NCBI RefSeq assembly: GCF_019059575.1
Contig: NW_024881598.1
Span: forward strand, 558,001 to 622,000
From: Amphibalanus amphitrite
Lineage: Eukaryota; Arthropoda; Thecostraca; Balanomorpha; Balanidae
Direction of reading: 5' to 3'
Length of the DNA stretch: 64,000 nt
Each line of letters opens with the position of its first letter. Within the stretch, counting starts at the first letter, position 1. Shown here piece after piece: positions 46,379 to 58,335 of the stretch. The position numbers were made by a program, and so were the translations under genes. The notes under the pieces were generated by a model that saw only the letters and a program-made list of their open reading frames with translations, made no database searches and was not told where the DNA came from.

Positions 46379-46441
<63 letters not shown>
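46379..46441. repeat. (TA)n microsatellite
   Basis: About 62 bp of TA dinucleotides, possibly grown from the decayed end of the neighbouring TTAA element. 46442-46733 is unassigned AT-rich sequence. Confidence 0.97.
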
Positions 46442-46443
<2 letters not shown>

Positions 46444-46935
46444 ATGGTATTTACAATGGCTATATCTCTTGGAGCTTTAGGGATATTTTGTTGATTTTTG
46501 GCATGTGTAAAGGCATTAAGACATTTCCTGAATCCTGACGCATATTTAGGTTTAAAAAATCCCCAAAGTTCACAAATATTTCCAAAAATCTTAAGATTGA
46601 GTTTGAAAACCTCAGGATCTTGAAAGTTTATATTTTGAAAGTTGGAGATAGCCATTTCCTTTGCATTTTTTTTCTTCTTAAACCTACGGCTTGTTTTTGG
46701 AATCTCTAGCTTGATATCCTGATTGCTTATGACCAGGGCTGCGGGGCCGATGGATTTTCGGGTGACTCAGACTCCGACTCGGACTCCGGCTTCAAAAACT
46801 GACTCCGACTCAGACTCCAGCTGTGACTCCGGACGTTTTTCTTAACCCTCGCCAGACAAGGGCCTTTTTCATAACACGGACGGCGAGGGGGGTTGGTACG
46901 ACCCCCAGTCTTCTAGCCATTGGCTCCTGTGACAC

Positions 46936-48086
46936 TTAACCCGGCAGGCGGTGGGCCTCCCGGCCACCTTCCGCGCAGTGGTGGAGTGCATTTTTTGCCC
47001 CCCCCCCCCCGTTTCTCCGAAACTACTGGACGGATCCGCAAAATTCAAACGGGGTTCGAAAGCCCTATCAAATTTGTCGACGGAAACCAAATTTCATTTA
47101 CCTCGGGGTCACCGATGACGTCACAGGTCAGGTCAAAGACAAAATGTTTCACCGTTCACGGGTCTTCTTAGGGAATGCGCTATAACATCGAGTAAAAAGC
47201 ATTTTGTCGAAAATCAGCGATAGGGCGTCAGTTGCCTAGCACATATGTTGCTATTAGAGGTCACTGATACTACCAGGTCAGGTCACAGGTGAGGTCACCA
47301 AGGGTCAGCACATGAACCCAACTTTACTAAGGTTGTGTGGTGCATGCTTTATGACCCATTTTTCATTTCCAACTCAATGGTGATGGTTATAAGACCATCA
47401 GGTACGGTTTAGGTCACTTTCTGTTGGAGGTCAGGTCAAGGTCAGGTAAAAAAGGATCACATTTCAAAGTTGATAGTTTTGCATAAAATGGGTATTGATT
47501 CGATGCAGCTCGTCACGGGGAGTCTAATGGTGGTCTTTGCGCTATGAGGTCTAGAATTGCTAAAAATTGAGTTTGAAAATTTGACGTCATGAATTTTGAA
47601 CAGTTTTTCGCTATACCTTGGCCAAAAAAGAGGTATGGATCTCAAATTTGGTATGTGGATAGAATGCGGTAAAGAATATCATATATGTTCCGTTTTATTA
47701 TTTTTCAAAAATCTTTTTTTAATTTTTTTTGGGTCAAAATCCAAAACTTTCAAAAATTCGAGATAGCAGTTTTGTAGCCCTGTTAATTCTACACTTTTTA
47801 TGTCTAAAATATTGTTCTATATCTCTAAAGCTGTAGGCGTGACAGATCTTCCCGCGAAACCTTTTTTTTGGGTCGAAAATGACAGAAATGACGTCACTTC
47901 GACGTCATTAGCAGCCAACCTATCATAGCCTTTGGAAAATTTTGGTCACAATGTACAAAAGCTATTCACGGGAGGGTACTGAAAGTTTGGTGACGATCGG
48001 CGCAGCGGTTCTGGAGATATATCGTAAAACCTAAGGGGGGGGGGGGAACAAAAAAAATGCCCCCCCCGCACCGCCTGGAAGGTTAA
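46936..48086 (-). mobile_element. TTAA element, subfamily K (1151 bp)
   Basis: TTAACCCGGCAGGCGGTGGG on the left, module repeated 27 bp inside; the right end is the inverse of TTAACCTTCCAGGCGGTGCG. Palindromic blocks GCATTTTTTGCCCC / GGGGGAACAAAAAAAATGCC at the two ends. TGACGTCA near 47114, 47581 and 47888. Confidence 0.9.
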
Positions 48087-48250
48087 GAAACACCAGATTA
48101 ACAGGTAGGTGGCCCCATAGAAAATCTCTTCACTGTGCAAATTTGTTGACCTATTGACTCTAGGTCAATATTTAGGGGGTGTTATTTATTGGTATATTTT
48201 GGTGAGTAAAAATGTAAACATTTTGCTAAAACCGGTCAAAAGCTTTTGGC
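48087..48250. repeat. Repeat shared with 44150-44300
   Basis: 'gtaggtggccccatagaaaatctct...gcaaatttgttgac...ttttggtgag...gctaaaaccggtcaaaag' matches 44190-44300 closely. Its wider element is not defined. Confidence 0.55.
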
Positions 48251-49713
48251 ATAAAACTTTTGATGTAGCCTTCGCCCGAGTGGGGGGGGGGGGGGGCTGG
48301 CCACAACTGCCAATTTTTGCGCGTGTAAAGAAAACCGCGCCGCGAAACTTTGTATAGCTTATCATACATCAATTTTGCATCATGTGTGGAAGTTGTGACC
48401 CCAGGTCACGTAAGGTCAGGTCACCAGGTCAAGTTAAATAACCATACCTCTAAAAGACTTTGTGATTCTGTCATTCCTTCAGTTTATATCCAAGAAGTTT
48501 GAAACTCGGGTTTTACACAAGGAAATCAGTAGGTATGAACAATTTGTTTATCTCGGAATTTTAATATCGGCGACCTAAGGTCAGGTCAATTTTGCGAACT
48601 CTCCATTATAAGTCAATGGGAGAAACTTGAAATGGTCTTTGTTTGGCCGAAAACACCCTCAAACATCGTGAAATAGGTAAATATGACACACTGTACCGGA
48701 ACATTGCACCGGTGACCCCTTTTATGCCTCTGAGGTCATCTCGGGTCATAGCTTTTTTACAATAACTTTAGATAGAAACATGCTAGAGCGATGAAAACAC
48801 CATGAATGTGTTCAGTTCAGCAATACGAATCGAATGACATGCAACTTGACCTTTTCCGTGACCTTGACCTGAGGTCAAATTTTCAAGTTGACCTTTTCAG
48901 GTCATCCTATAGTTCATTCGACGCGTGTCGACGAGACAAACGCGATGCCGGTAAAATCAGCGTGATATAATTTTGGAGTCCAAAGCTATGATGCGAAAAC
49001 CTTTTCCGCAAAAACGTCCAATTTTGATAGTTTTTGCCCTCTGGAGGCTAACCCGTTGACCTTAGGTCAAATATGAGAACATTTTTCAGAAAGGCTTTTG
49101 AAAGAGCCTATCGAATGCGCTTTTCTGCAGTGCTCTAGCTCTATTGGTTCCCGACTTATGCGCCAATTTGTAAAAAGCTGTCAAAATCGGGTACAAAAAT
49201 CATGAACAATTTATCTTTGGTGACATTCAGTGACCTCAGCGAAGACCTGATGAAAAATGACCCAGATGATTCTGAAAGTTCTTGTAGCGATCTATCTATT
49301 GCTTTTTACCGCGTCTTTCTAGCTTGGTTACTTTCCGAGATAATCTGGTGTGGCCAAAAAGGGGCTTTTTTTCAATACAATATAACATTTTCATGTGCAC
49401 ACTTTGGTTTTACACTTAGCACACCTTACATTACACATTAGGTAATACATTGCATACTTCCATTTCACACACATTTTTTCCTGCCCCGCCCCGCATCGCC
49501 CCGCGAAATTACACATATTCCCGTTCTCGCTGGGGCGATGCCCCAGGCCGCCCGATAGGTTGGCGAGCCGCGCGCCCGGCCGGCCGGCCGACCCTTTATG
49601 GTGTCGGCCTCCGGTTAGCCGGGTTGGGTTAGGGGCGGGCAGGACAGCCAAAAAGGGGCTTTTTGGCCCACCATGGCGAAGTTGGCTGAGAGGTCCACCC
49701 GGGCGCGGGTTAA
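48250..49713 (+). mobile_element. TTAA element, A/E-related, left end lost
   Basis: Interior follows subfamily A (48350-49300). The right end is TTAACCCGCGCCCGGGTGGA inverted, with CGCCATGGTGG 27 bp inside. A 276-bp insertion with an 18-bp duplication sits at 49371-49646. No clear left TTAA end. Confidence 0.7.
49371..49646. mobile_element. Retro-insert with 18-bp target duplication
   Basis: GCCAAAAAGGGGCTTTTT occurs perfectly at 49353-49370 and 49647-49664. A long perfect duplication is typical of target-primed (LINE/SINE) insertion. The insert has an AT-rich half and a GC-rich half (gcccggccggccggccgacc) with no family recognised. Confidence 0.65.
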
Positions 49714-50224
49714 GATTGAGCAAAAATAAAGCACCAGTGAACTCAGCATGTCCGTGTGCACCGAATGGTTTACTTTCTTACTAGTTAAATTGAACTTAAA
49801 TTTTTTTTTAAACATTAAGTGAACTTCAAGAAATATTGAATTAAGTTCAAGTTAATCAAAGTGCATCATACCGCACGCCATTCTACTCGGCTGACCACAT
49901 GGAACACAATGACACCATTTTTGAAGCTTTAGCCTCATTGTGTGTCAAGTTATTAGCAAAAGCGTATTTTGACCTCAGTTGACCTCATTTGACCCGACCA
50001 TAGCGGTATTGCAGCATGCAAACACCAGTTAGATGTAAACTAAGGTAGTACAACACAAAACGTTGGAATGGAGCACACATCTCTCATATTTTTACTATTG
50101 AAGTCATCCGGGCAAATTTCCTTAGAATTTGTCGTGACCTCTATGTAGATGACCTCAGGTCACCCGAATTCGAAAAACCGGAATGCATATGATGGCACTC
50201 GGTGAGCTTTTCATGTCCTGCAAG

Positions 50225-50730
50225 CAGGGCTGCGGAGTCGGAGTCGGAGTTGGAGTCGGTCGGAGTCGACAATTCTGCCCGGAGTCGGAGTCGGAGTCGC
50301 CAAAATCTTACCGGCCCCGACTCCGGAGTCGGAGGAGGTAACGCTGTATGGCTCAAAGTAGTGTACTGCACCTGTTCGATTGCATTGTGCTCGAAATTGG
50401 ATTTTGCCGAAAAAAGTATATTTTGCTGTTTTGGACGAACGTGTTTACGAGCTAAAGAAAAGCTAAAGAAAAGCTCGTAGCTAAAGAAGCAGAAAACTGT
50501 GAAATCCCCAAAACCTGCTTTTTAATTCTGCATGTTATTTTGTATGCATATTTGCAACGCAATGCCTTGGAACGCACAAGAGTTTCAGGCAAGATAAAAA
50601 CATCTCCATTATGAACTTCAATATCGTAATATATATTTTAATAGAACCGTCCGGAGTCGGAGTCGGAGTCGATTTTTAAGTCGGAGTCGGGGTCGGAGTC
50701 ACCCTAAAATCCATCGAGTCCGCAGCCCTG
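50225..50730 (+). mobile_element. hAT-type (GGAGTC)n MITE, intact (506 bp)
   Basis: Ends CAGGGCTGCGGAGTC and GACTCGATGG-type sequence closing with CCGCAGCCCTG. Perfect 8-bp CCTGCAAG at 50217-50224 and 50731-50738. GGAGTC repeats lie at both ends with an AT-rich centre. Confidence 0.94.
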
Positions 50731-51689
50731 CCTGCAAGTTTGAATCAAATCGATGAACAATCTAGATTTCATTAAAAAAAGGTTATTTTAGTGTCATTTT
50801 GACCACGTACCGGTTTTTGTGACCTTGTGACCTGACTGGTCACTGAAACCCAAAACTTCCAGGACACGTCAGATGATTGCCCCAAGCTGTTTCTAAAATT
50901 TGGTGGCGCTACGTACCGCGGCATTCACGCTACAAGCGAAAAATTCTGTAGTTTTTACCGCTAATCTTATCAATTTTATCCTGACCTTGTACCGTTTTTT
51001 TTTGACCTGGTGACCTGACCTAAAGTGACTGAGACCTGAAATTTTCAGGAAAGGTGTCAAAAGGCTGCCCCAGAGGGCATACCAAATTTGGCGGCTTGTT
51101 ATTCGCGAAAAACCTTAGGGGGAGGGGGTTGCATCAACCCCGCTCGCCTGGCGAGGGTTAAAATTCATATGATAATAAAGTTCTTTGTGCAGATGCTTTT
51201 ATTTTGCCTGAAACGAGCTTTTGTGTGTGCCCCAAGGCCCTGCATTGCTTCAAAATGCATTAAAAGATAGTATGCAGAATTAAAAACAGGTTTTGGCGAA
51301 TTCGCCGTCGTCTGCTTCTTTCGCTAAAAACAATCGTTCAAAACAGGAATATGAGTTTTTCGACAAAATCTGATTTTGAAATTTCAACGAACGTAGGATT
51401 GCCGAGCAAACAGGTGCAAGGCATGACGCTGAGCCATGCAGCGATAGATCCAACTCCGAAGTCGGAGTCGGTAAGATTTTGGTGACTCTGACTCCGGGCG
51501 AAACTGTCGACTCCGGCCGACTCCAACTCCGACTCCGACTCCGCAGCCCTGCTTTTATGCTGTCCTGATACCCTTTGCCACCCCTCTCCCCTCCAACGGG
51601 CCGCGGGGAAGGTTTCAGTAGGTTCTAAGCTGGCCGCATTGTGCAAACAATACTACCATTTGTCTTGGCGATCATCACACACGGGGCGC

Positions 51690-51865
51690 GATTGTCGTGT
51701 GCCGTCTGAGACGCGCCTGTGACTCGCTTGTGACACGTCCGTTACCCGTCTTTGACCCGCCTGTGACACGTCCGTTACCCGTCCGTTACCCGTCTGTGAC
51801 CCGCCTGTGACCCGTCCGTTACCCGTCTGTGACACGTCTGTGACTCGCCTGTGACTCACCTGTGC
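51690..51865. repeat. Minisatellite beside exon 3
   Basis: Tandem 10-12-bp units (TGTGACCCGTCCGTTACCCG and variants) running to within about 25 bp of the exon 3 acceptor. The branch-point region of this acceptor therefore lies at or inside the repeat. Confidence 0.9.
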
Positions 51866-51890
51866 CCCGTCTGCTCCCGCCCGCCTGCAG

Positions 51891-52046
51891 CGGACGACTT
51901 TGGTATCATCCAGCAGGAGATTGTGATGATGAAGGACTGCCGGCACGCCAACATCGTGGCCTACTTCGGCTCGTACCTGCGGAAGGACCGGCTGTGGATC
52001 TGCATGGAGTTCTGTGGCGGCGGCTCACTGCAGGACATCTACCACG
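51891..52046 (+). CDS. MAP4K3: MAP4K3/5-type kinase, coding exon 3 (residues 56-107)
   Basis: Acceptor ccgcctgcag|CG and donor CACG|gtgcgc; phase 1 in and out. Encodes helix C ([10 protein letters not shown], with Glu65 the expected partner of Lys49), [20 protein letters not shown] and the hinge [14 protein letters not shown]. Methionine before EF is the expected gatekeeper position. High GC3 contrasts with the AT-rich introns and points to a maintained coding sequence. Confidence 0.95.
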
Positions 52047-52282
52047 GTGCGCCGCGCCGCCGCGCCGCCCGCAGGGGGCCCTAGTGTGGCGGCACCATTT
52101 CTCAGAACTTGCCCGGAAACGGCTGAGCTAAAGCAGCCTCTGGCCTAGCGGCGAATCTCGCCTGGGAGGCGTGGTCACGTGGTGCACACAGTGCACACTC
52201 ACAGCCGGCGCGTCTGATCCACGTGAGGTGCGGGCTTCCCTGGTCACCGGGGCGCGCCTGACCCGCCCACCTCTGCCCACAG

Positions 52283-52386
52283 TGACGGGCCCGCTGAGCG
52301 AGCATCAGATAGCCTACGTCTGCAAGCAGACCCTGCACGGCCTGTCCTACCTGCACAGCCTGAGCAAGATGCACAGAGACATCAAG
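52283..52386 (+). CDS. MAP4K3: MAP4K3/5-type kinase, coding exon 4 (residues 108-142)
   Basis: Acceptor tgcccacag|TG and donor ATCAAG|gtaggc, leaving phase 0. Encodes [20 protein letters not shown] through the catalytic loop start HRDIK (His138-Arg139-Asp140 by my count). Intron 3 is only 236 bp. The family motif TGPLSE-x-QIAYV is clear. Confidence 0.95.
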
Positions 52387-52689
52387 GTAGGCGCCCCGTC
52401 CGCTGGCTTGTATATAATTCATTTTTGTGGATGATATAAAGATGTGTGGTTATGGTGACTAAAATGGCCGGCAGTCTTATCTGGTGCTGTCACTGTCTGT
52501 ACCTACTAGATGTCGCTGATCTGCGGGCTGTGCACCGCTGATGCGGCCAGTTCTACCTCTACTGGCTGTTTGTCGCGTAACTGTGTAAACTACCTCTACT
52601 GGCTGTTTGTCGCGTAACTGTGTAAATTTGTTTGTCGCATATTACGGAACTGCTCGTATAACCTCTGATGTCGACGTTTTGACCGTAGA

Positions 52690-53718
<1,029 letters not shown>

Positions 53719-53982
53719 GTGGCAGCCGTGGAGCGGAAGGGCGGCTACAACCAGCAGTGCGACGTCTGGGCGGTGGGTATCACGGCCATCGAGCTGGCCG
53801 AGCTGCAGCCGCCCATGTTCGACCTGCACCCCATGCGCGCCCTCTTCCTCATGTCCAAGTCGGGCTTCAAGCCGCCACAGCTGCGCGAGCGCTCGCGCTG
53901 GTCGTCCGCCATGCACTCCTTTGTGAAGGTGGCGCTCACTAAGAACCCCAAGAAGCGGCCGACGGCCGAACGGCTGCTGGAG
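53719..53982 (+). CDS. MAP4K3: MAP4K3/5-type kinase, coding exon 6 (residues 186-273)
   Basis: Acceptor gctgtcag|GTG and donor CTGGAG|gtgggt, phase 0, 88 codons. Encodes the rest of the C-lobe: [40 protein letters not shown] and the closing [28 protein letters not shown] is a signature of the MAP4K1/2/3/5 group. In other families this region is split over several exons, so introns have probably been lost here. Confidence 0.95.
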
Positions 53983-54717
53983 GTGGGTGCTCGCCGCCGC
54001 CGCGCAGCCCGGCCTCTGCTCTGGGGCGGAACATGCGCCAACGTGTGCTGTCAACAGTAGATGCTGGTTGAGAAAGCCAAATGGGGTCCCTGGCTTTCAA
54101 TTACTGGTTTGGGTACTCACAACATCGGGAATTGCCTCAATTTGGAGATATTTAATTTTTAATTCTGCAGTTTTTGGATTCAAAGGGGCCAATACATTTG
54201 AAATTTGAATGCCCCCTTAGACTGTGTGACATCAGCGCGGATGTAGCGATTTTTGAATCTTTTACTCAACCCTTAGAAGAATCATGGAAAAAGACAGTTG
54301 TTGCTGTGGTGATATATACTGCCTTGCGCGCAACATCCGTCGCACTTTTAAGATACCAAATTATAATTGCTTTCAAATGACGTCATAGAAACAGCGGAGG
54401 CCCCCAGAAATAAGCACAAATAAAAGTATAACATCTAAAAAGAAACAGTGAATATTTTTTTGTTGAAATTTGGTAGATATTTTTGCTCTTTCTGAACCAC
54501 GATGCATCACTTGTTTGCCAATTTATTATTATTTTTTTTGAAGTAAGGAACTGGGAGGGTCCCTTTATCGGAGTGGGGCAGGTATTGGCTTTCGGATGAC
54601 CTTATGCAGGATCTCCGGAAATTATTTGCCCCTCCATCAGATCGCCGCCTAATTAATAAAAAAGAGCCCCCGGGTCGTGGTTTATTTCGCGATTTTACTA
54701 TCCGCCACCCCGTCATA
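53983..54717. other. Start of intron 6, unassigned
   Basis: No recognisable repeat. TGACGTCA occurs near 54379. Intron 6 runs to 57558 and holds a TA element and a TTAA-type element. Confidence 0.5.
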
Positions 54718-55644
54718 GGGGAGAGTGGAGTAAAGCGAACCACTGGGGCAAAGCGAACCACCCCCTCTGAAGCCCCAATAAATGGCCCCCTTCAAAAACA
54801 AAGATAGCCATTAACAATGCCTTATGTTGGCACATTTCTTGTCACAGTGGCTCGTCTCTAGGAATAATTCGTTTTCAACCCAGGGCCAGAAATGTGTTTT
54901 TTTTTTCAATTCCCCCTCTAATTTTAGCATGGAATATATACCAAAATTAAGTTTAGACTTGAGATATCAACCTAAGTCAGCATCCGCACTACCGTCACAG
55001 AGGCACAATGGTACGCATTTTCGGTTTGGCACGAACCCGAAATGGCTCAGCACACTGTGTTGTCGGCAATGCCTACTCAAATGCAGAATTTGGGAGTGGG
55101 GTAAAGTGGACCATTAATAAACACACTCGCCCCTTTATCGGCAAATTCAGAAAAATGCGATAGGCTAAAATTGAATTCGTTGTAGCTAGCAGATGAATTA
55201 GAGACGTTAAAAATGCTCTTGGAAGTAAGTGGCTCTTGAAGAAGAAAGAAGAATTTCGGTGGTCCACTTTGCCCCACTAGTTTTTCGAATTCAAAATGTG
55301 TAGTGGTAATGTTCCACGAAGAATTAAACCACTTTCCAAAGTAGCTAAACAAAACTCGCCTACATGGAAGTTTGGGCTGATGGATTAAGCTTACACGTAG
55401 GCTGGTTTAAACTAACATTTTCACCAGTGGCGGATCCAGGGGGGGGGGCAAAATGGGCATTTGCCCCTCCCAAATGGCATAATTTTAACATTACGCCTAT
55501 GGACGAGGCATGGAAAGAATCGATAAATTGTTATGGTTTGCCCCCCCCCCAAACTCTGAGCTGGATCCGCCTCTGATTTTCACTACCACTTAGCCTGCTA
55601 TCTGACGCTGTTTCTTAGCTAGTCCGCTTTACCCCACTCTCCCC
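54718..55644. mobile_element. Tc1/mariner-type MITE with TA duplication (927 bp)
   Basis: 23-bp inverted ends with two mismatches (GGGGAGAGTGGAGTAAAGCG on the left). TA at 54716-54717 and 55645-55646. The end motif 'gggcaaagcgaaccacc' recurs internally, as in the 20972-22093 element. Contains an hAT MITE at 55425-55575. Confidence 0.92.
55425..55575. mobile_element. hAT-type MITE (151 bp)
   Basis: Ends CAGTGGCGGATCCAG and CTGGATCCGCCTCTG with perfect 8-bp ATTTTCAC at 55417-55424 and 55576-55583. G-run and C-run near the two ends. 55647-56180 downstream is unassigned. Confidence 0.95.
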
Positions 55645-56180
55645 TACCCAATCCCTCATCCGCTCTGACATCCCATAGATCAAGATGTCCGCGTTGATGT
55701 TCAGCCTTTCACAGGTTCCTCTGAAGTTCGTTATCTGTGGTTGCTGGTTCCATCTTGCTGAGCTCGTCTTTCATGTTTCCCCAAAGGTTTTTGATTGGGC
55801 TTGGGACTGAGTATTCGATTCGACTTCCTGCTTCATCCTAGCCTTCACCATAACTTCAGCGCAGTGACGCTTTGTCAAAGAGTGTTCTTTCGCCATAGTA
55901 GACACCACGTTCAGGTGCGAGTTACGCCTGCCAAACACTGGCCCCTGGCGCCTCGCAAGTGTCAGGGTCAGGTGACCGGGCTAGGTCTGTGACTAACGGA
56001 CAGCTGTGGATGGCCTGAGGCACGGTCTAGGCAGATTTCCAATAGTTCTTTAAGCGCACGGTGGTACCTATTATAGCCGAAAAAAACAAGGGGAATAAAC
56101 AGCTATTTAAGATGAATAAACAAGGGGCAAATAATTTTCGGACACACTGTAGAATACCTAATTATCATATACAATATACA

Positions 56181-57104
56181 TTATCCCGCGAGTTGCTGGG
56201 GGGGGACGTTAAACGCCCCCACTTTTTTCGCCGGGCCATAGCATAAAAACGGCGCGTCGCAGGCGCGCCAAATTTTTAATACCTGTAGGGAATTGATTGA
56301 AGTTTATTGTGACAAAGTTTCAAAAAAATCGGTCGGAAATTTTTTGAGATATCGAAGTTTTAGTGACGTCATGATTTCTGAGTTTTCGACCAAAAACGGC
56401 ATATGTTCAAAAAATCATATAAAATCACAGAATAGACATACAGTCATGCCGTAAACGCCATTAGACTGCCAATACCATGAACAATCAAATGGCTATCTTC
56501 GATTATTGATTATCGTTCCGCATTTTCCAAAATCTTGAACTGAATCTTGGCAATTTCTCGTGACTACTTCACGACCATGATACATGCATTTCTTAAATTG
56601 AACTTTTTGAGCCAAACACGTACACATTTGATAAAATGAATGTCACCATCGTGTTCTACGCCCCAAATTACCCATAAAACATGTGTCACAGGCTGCGAAT
56701 ATCAGTTTTGATTTTCGGGGATATGTGCCTACCCGGTTGACCTGACCTTGACCCTGACCTATGCTTGACTGACCCCTACATGGAGCTGACACTCTTGTAG
56801 GCCTTATATGATGGATTGTGCACCGTTTTGACAACGTTTATGACGAGAGGCGCCCATTGCGAAGCCCTGAAGTCCATGTTACTGGAAGCCCGATTTCAGG
56901 TGTTTGACCTGACCTTGACCCGACCTGTGACCTCAAAATTCAACTTTAAAGTACTCATCGGAAGCGTCTCGTCGCGTTCTTTCGTTTGCCGCCTCGTGCG
57001 TTTCGCTGCGCCTATTGATTCTCGAGTTATCGGCTGGGGGCGTTTAACGCCCCCCCCCCCAGCAAACGGTGGGTGGCGAAATACCCCAGCAACTGCCGGG
57101 TTAT
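56181..57104 (+). mobile_element. TTAA-family element, subfamily J, with TTAT flanks
   Basis: 924 bp. Left end cccgcgaGTTGCTGGGG with palindrome G-run-ACGTTAAACG-C-run. The right end has TTGCTGGGG twice, 27 bp apart, then ..cgggTTAT. The four flanking bases are TTAT on both sides (56181-56184 and 57101-57104) as a direct repeat. TGACGTCA near 56363; TGACCT run near 56738-56765 and 56908-56935. Confidence 0.88.
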
Positions 57105-57339
57105 GTTTAAATGATGTTTTGGCCACTAGCATTGATCACACCAATGCCCAAATATTAGAACCTGATTTAAAGAGTGGGATGATACGATTATCATGTTTTA
57201 AAGACTGGGATGATACGATTATCACATTTTTAGCCAGTGGTTTCAAAACTGTTACAACGTTGGTACGTTTGATAGAAGTTAGGCGTTCAAAATTTATGTG
57301 CGTTTATGATTCATCAACCTATTACCTTTCTACGTGTGA

Positions 57340-57465
57340 CTTAATGTGACCAGAGGCACAGTGTGACTCAATGTGATCAGAAGCACAATGTCACTATGTG
57401 ATCAGTCACAGTGTGACCATGTGATCAGTCACAGTGTGACTCATTGTGATCAGAGTGACAGCGCC
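57340..57465. repeat. Short GTGATCAGTCACAGTGTGAC tandem repeats
   Basis: Degenerate units of about 17-20 bp in intron 6, roughly 100 bp before exon 7. 57105-57339 holds a duplicated 'tgggatgatacgattatca' (57175 and 57207) and nothing else recognised. Confidence 0.8.
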
Positions 57466-57558
57466 GCTCAGATTCACTCCAGAGTCGGAGACGACCCTGG
57501 TGGCGCTGAGCTGGCCGCCGGAGCTGTGACCCTGACCCCGAGCTGTGTGCGGCGGCAG

Positions 57559-57675
57559 CACCCGTTCGTGACGGGCGGCCACCTGCAGCAGCGGCTCATG
57601 TGCGAGCTGCTGGACAAGGTGCGCAGCCCCAGCCGACTGGCCGTCTTCGCGCTGGAGGAGCCCGACGACGAGGGG
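57559..57675 (+). CDS. MAP4K3: MAP4K3/5-type kinase, coding exon 7 (residues 274-312)
   Basis: Acceptor gcggcggcag|CAC and donor GAGGGG|gtgagt, phase 0. HPFVTGGHLQQRLMCELLDK ends the kinase domain; the linker then begins acidic (ALEEPDDEG), as in MAP4K3. The protein is incomplete here: proline-rich linker and citron-homology domain should follow right of 64000. The intron after this exon is at least 6.3 kb. Confidence 0.92.
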
Positions 57676-57905
57676 GTGAGTGTTCCGCCGCCCGGGGGGG
57701 GGGGGGGGTGACCAGCCGGGGGAGCGAAGGACCGCCGCCGGGAGGGGAGGGGCAGGGGAAGGTGACCGTCGCTGGGTGAGGTCATCCGAGCCGCAGTCAC
57801 CGCTCCGAGGCTGATCGCAGCCCGCTTCTCTCTGTCTTTCTCGTGTCTCTGTCCTATGTATCACGTTTAAAATGTGCGTCATGTGATAACAAACATACTT
57901 ACGTG

Positions 57906-58103
57906 CAACTGCAGACATGTGCATGGATCCGAGTGATGGATCTATGATCTCACTGGATCTCAAGCAAAAAATTATAATCGGATCTATGATCCCTACGGAT
58001 CTTTCGATAAATTAAAGAGCTGGACTATGATCCTGTCAAATCCGAGATCATGATCTGCGAGATCTGATCCCAGATCCATTTTCTCGGATCATGCACATGT
58101 CTG
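57906..58103. mobile_element. hAT-type MITE (198 bp) of GATC-rich sequence
   Basis: Inverted ends around CAGACATGTGCATGGATC and GGATCATGCACATGTCTG; the left end has six extra bases. Perfect 8-bp CTTACGTG at 57898-57905 and 58104-58111. The interior is repetitive GATC/ATGATC. 58112-58335 is unassigned, except that 'agggtgtccggaaagtcctg' near 58299 resembles a mariner end. Confidence 0.85.
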
Positions 58104-58335
58104 CTTACGTGTTTCCATGCTCTGATTGTGAGGTTGGATAAGGTTTATGGTCTACATTGGTACTTATGCTGCTGTGCATTATGCACTGGTTGTATTTTCC
58201 AAATAAAGTCAGCACAGAAGGTTCTCATTTACACAGGTTTACACAGCTTTGGCGCTGGTTCTAACAACATTAGATGTTAGCTTTTATCTGATGATCTATA
58301 GGGTGTCCGGAAAGTCCTGGCGCTTTTTAACTTTT

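Larger units (their letters stand above)
46842..51161 (-). mobile_element. TTAA element, subfamily L, heavily nested
   Basis: Ends TTAACCCTCGCCAGACAAGG on the left and the inverse of TTAACCCTCGCCAGGCGAGC on the right. The left module repeats 27 bp inside (offsets 13 and 40). It contains another TTAA element (46936-48086), a partial one (to 49713), a retro-insert and an hAT MITE. The non-nested remainder has TGACCT clusters (for example 51000-51040). Confidence 0.75.
46734..51551 (-). mobile_element. hAT-type (GGAGTC)n MITE split by a 4.3-kb TTAA element
   Basis: 46734-46841 matches the inverted right end of the intact copy at 50225-50730 (CAGGGCTGCGG, then GACTCC repeats). 51162-51551 continues that copy exactly where the first part stopped, at TTAA. 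The outer flanks CTTATGAC and CTTTTATG match poorly, so the duplication is decayed or the ends are slightly misplaced. Confidence 0.8.
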
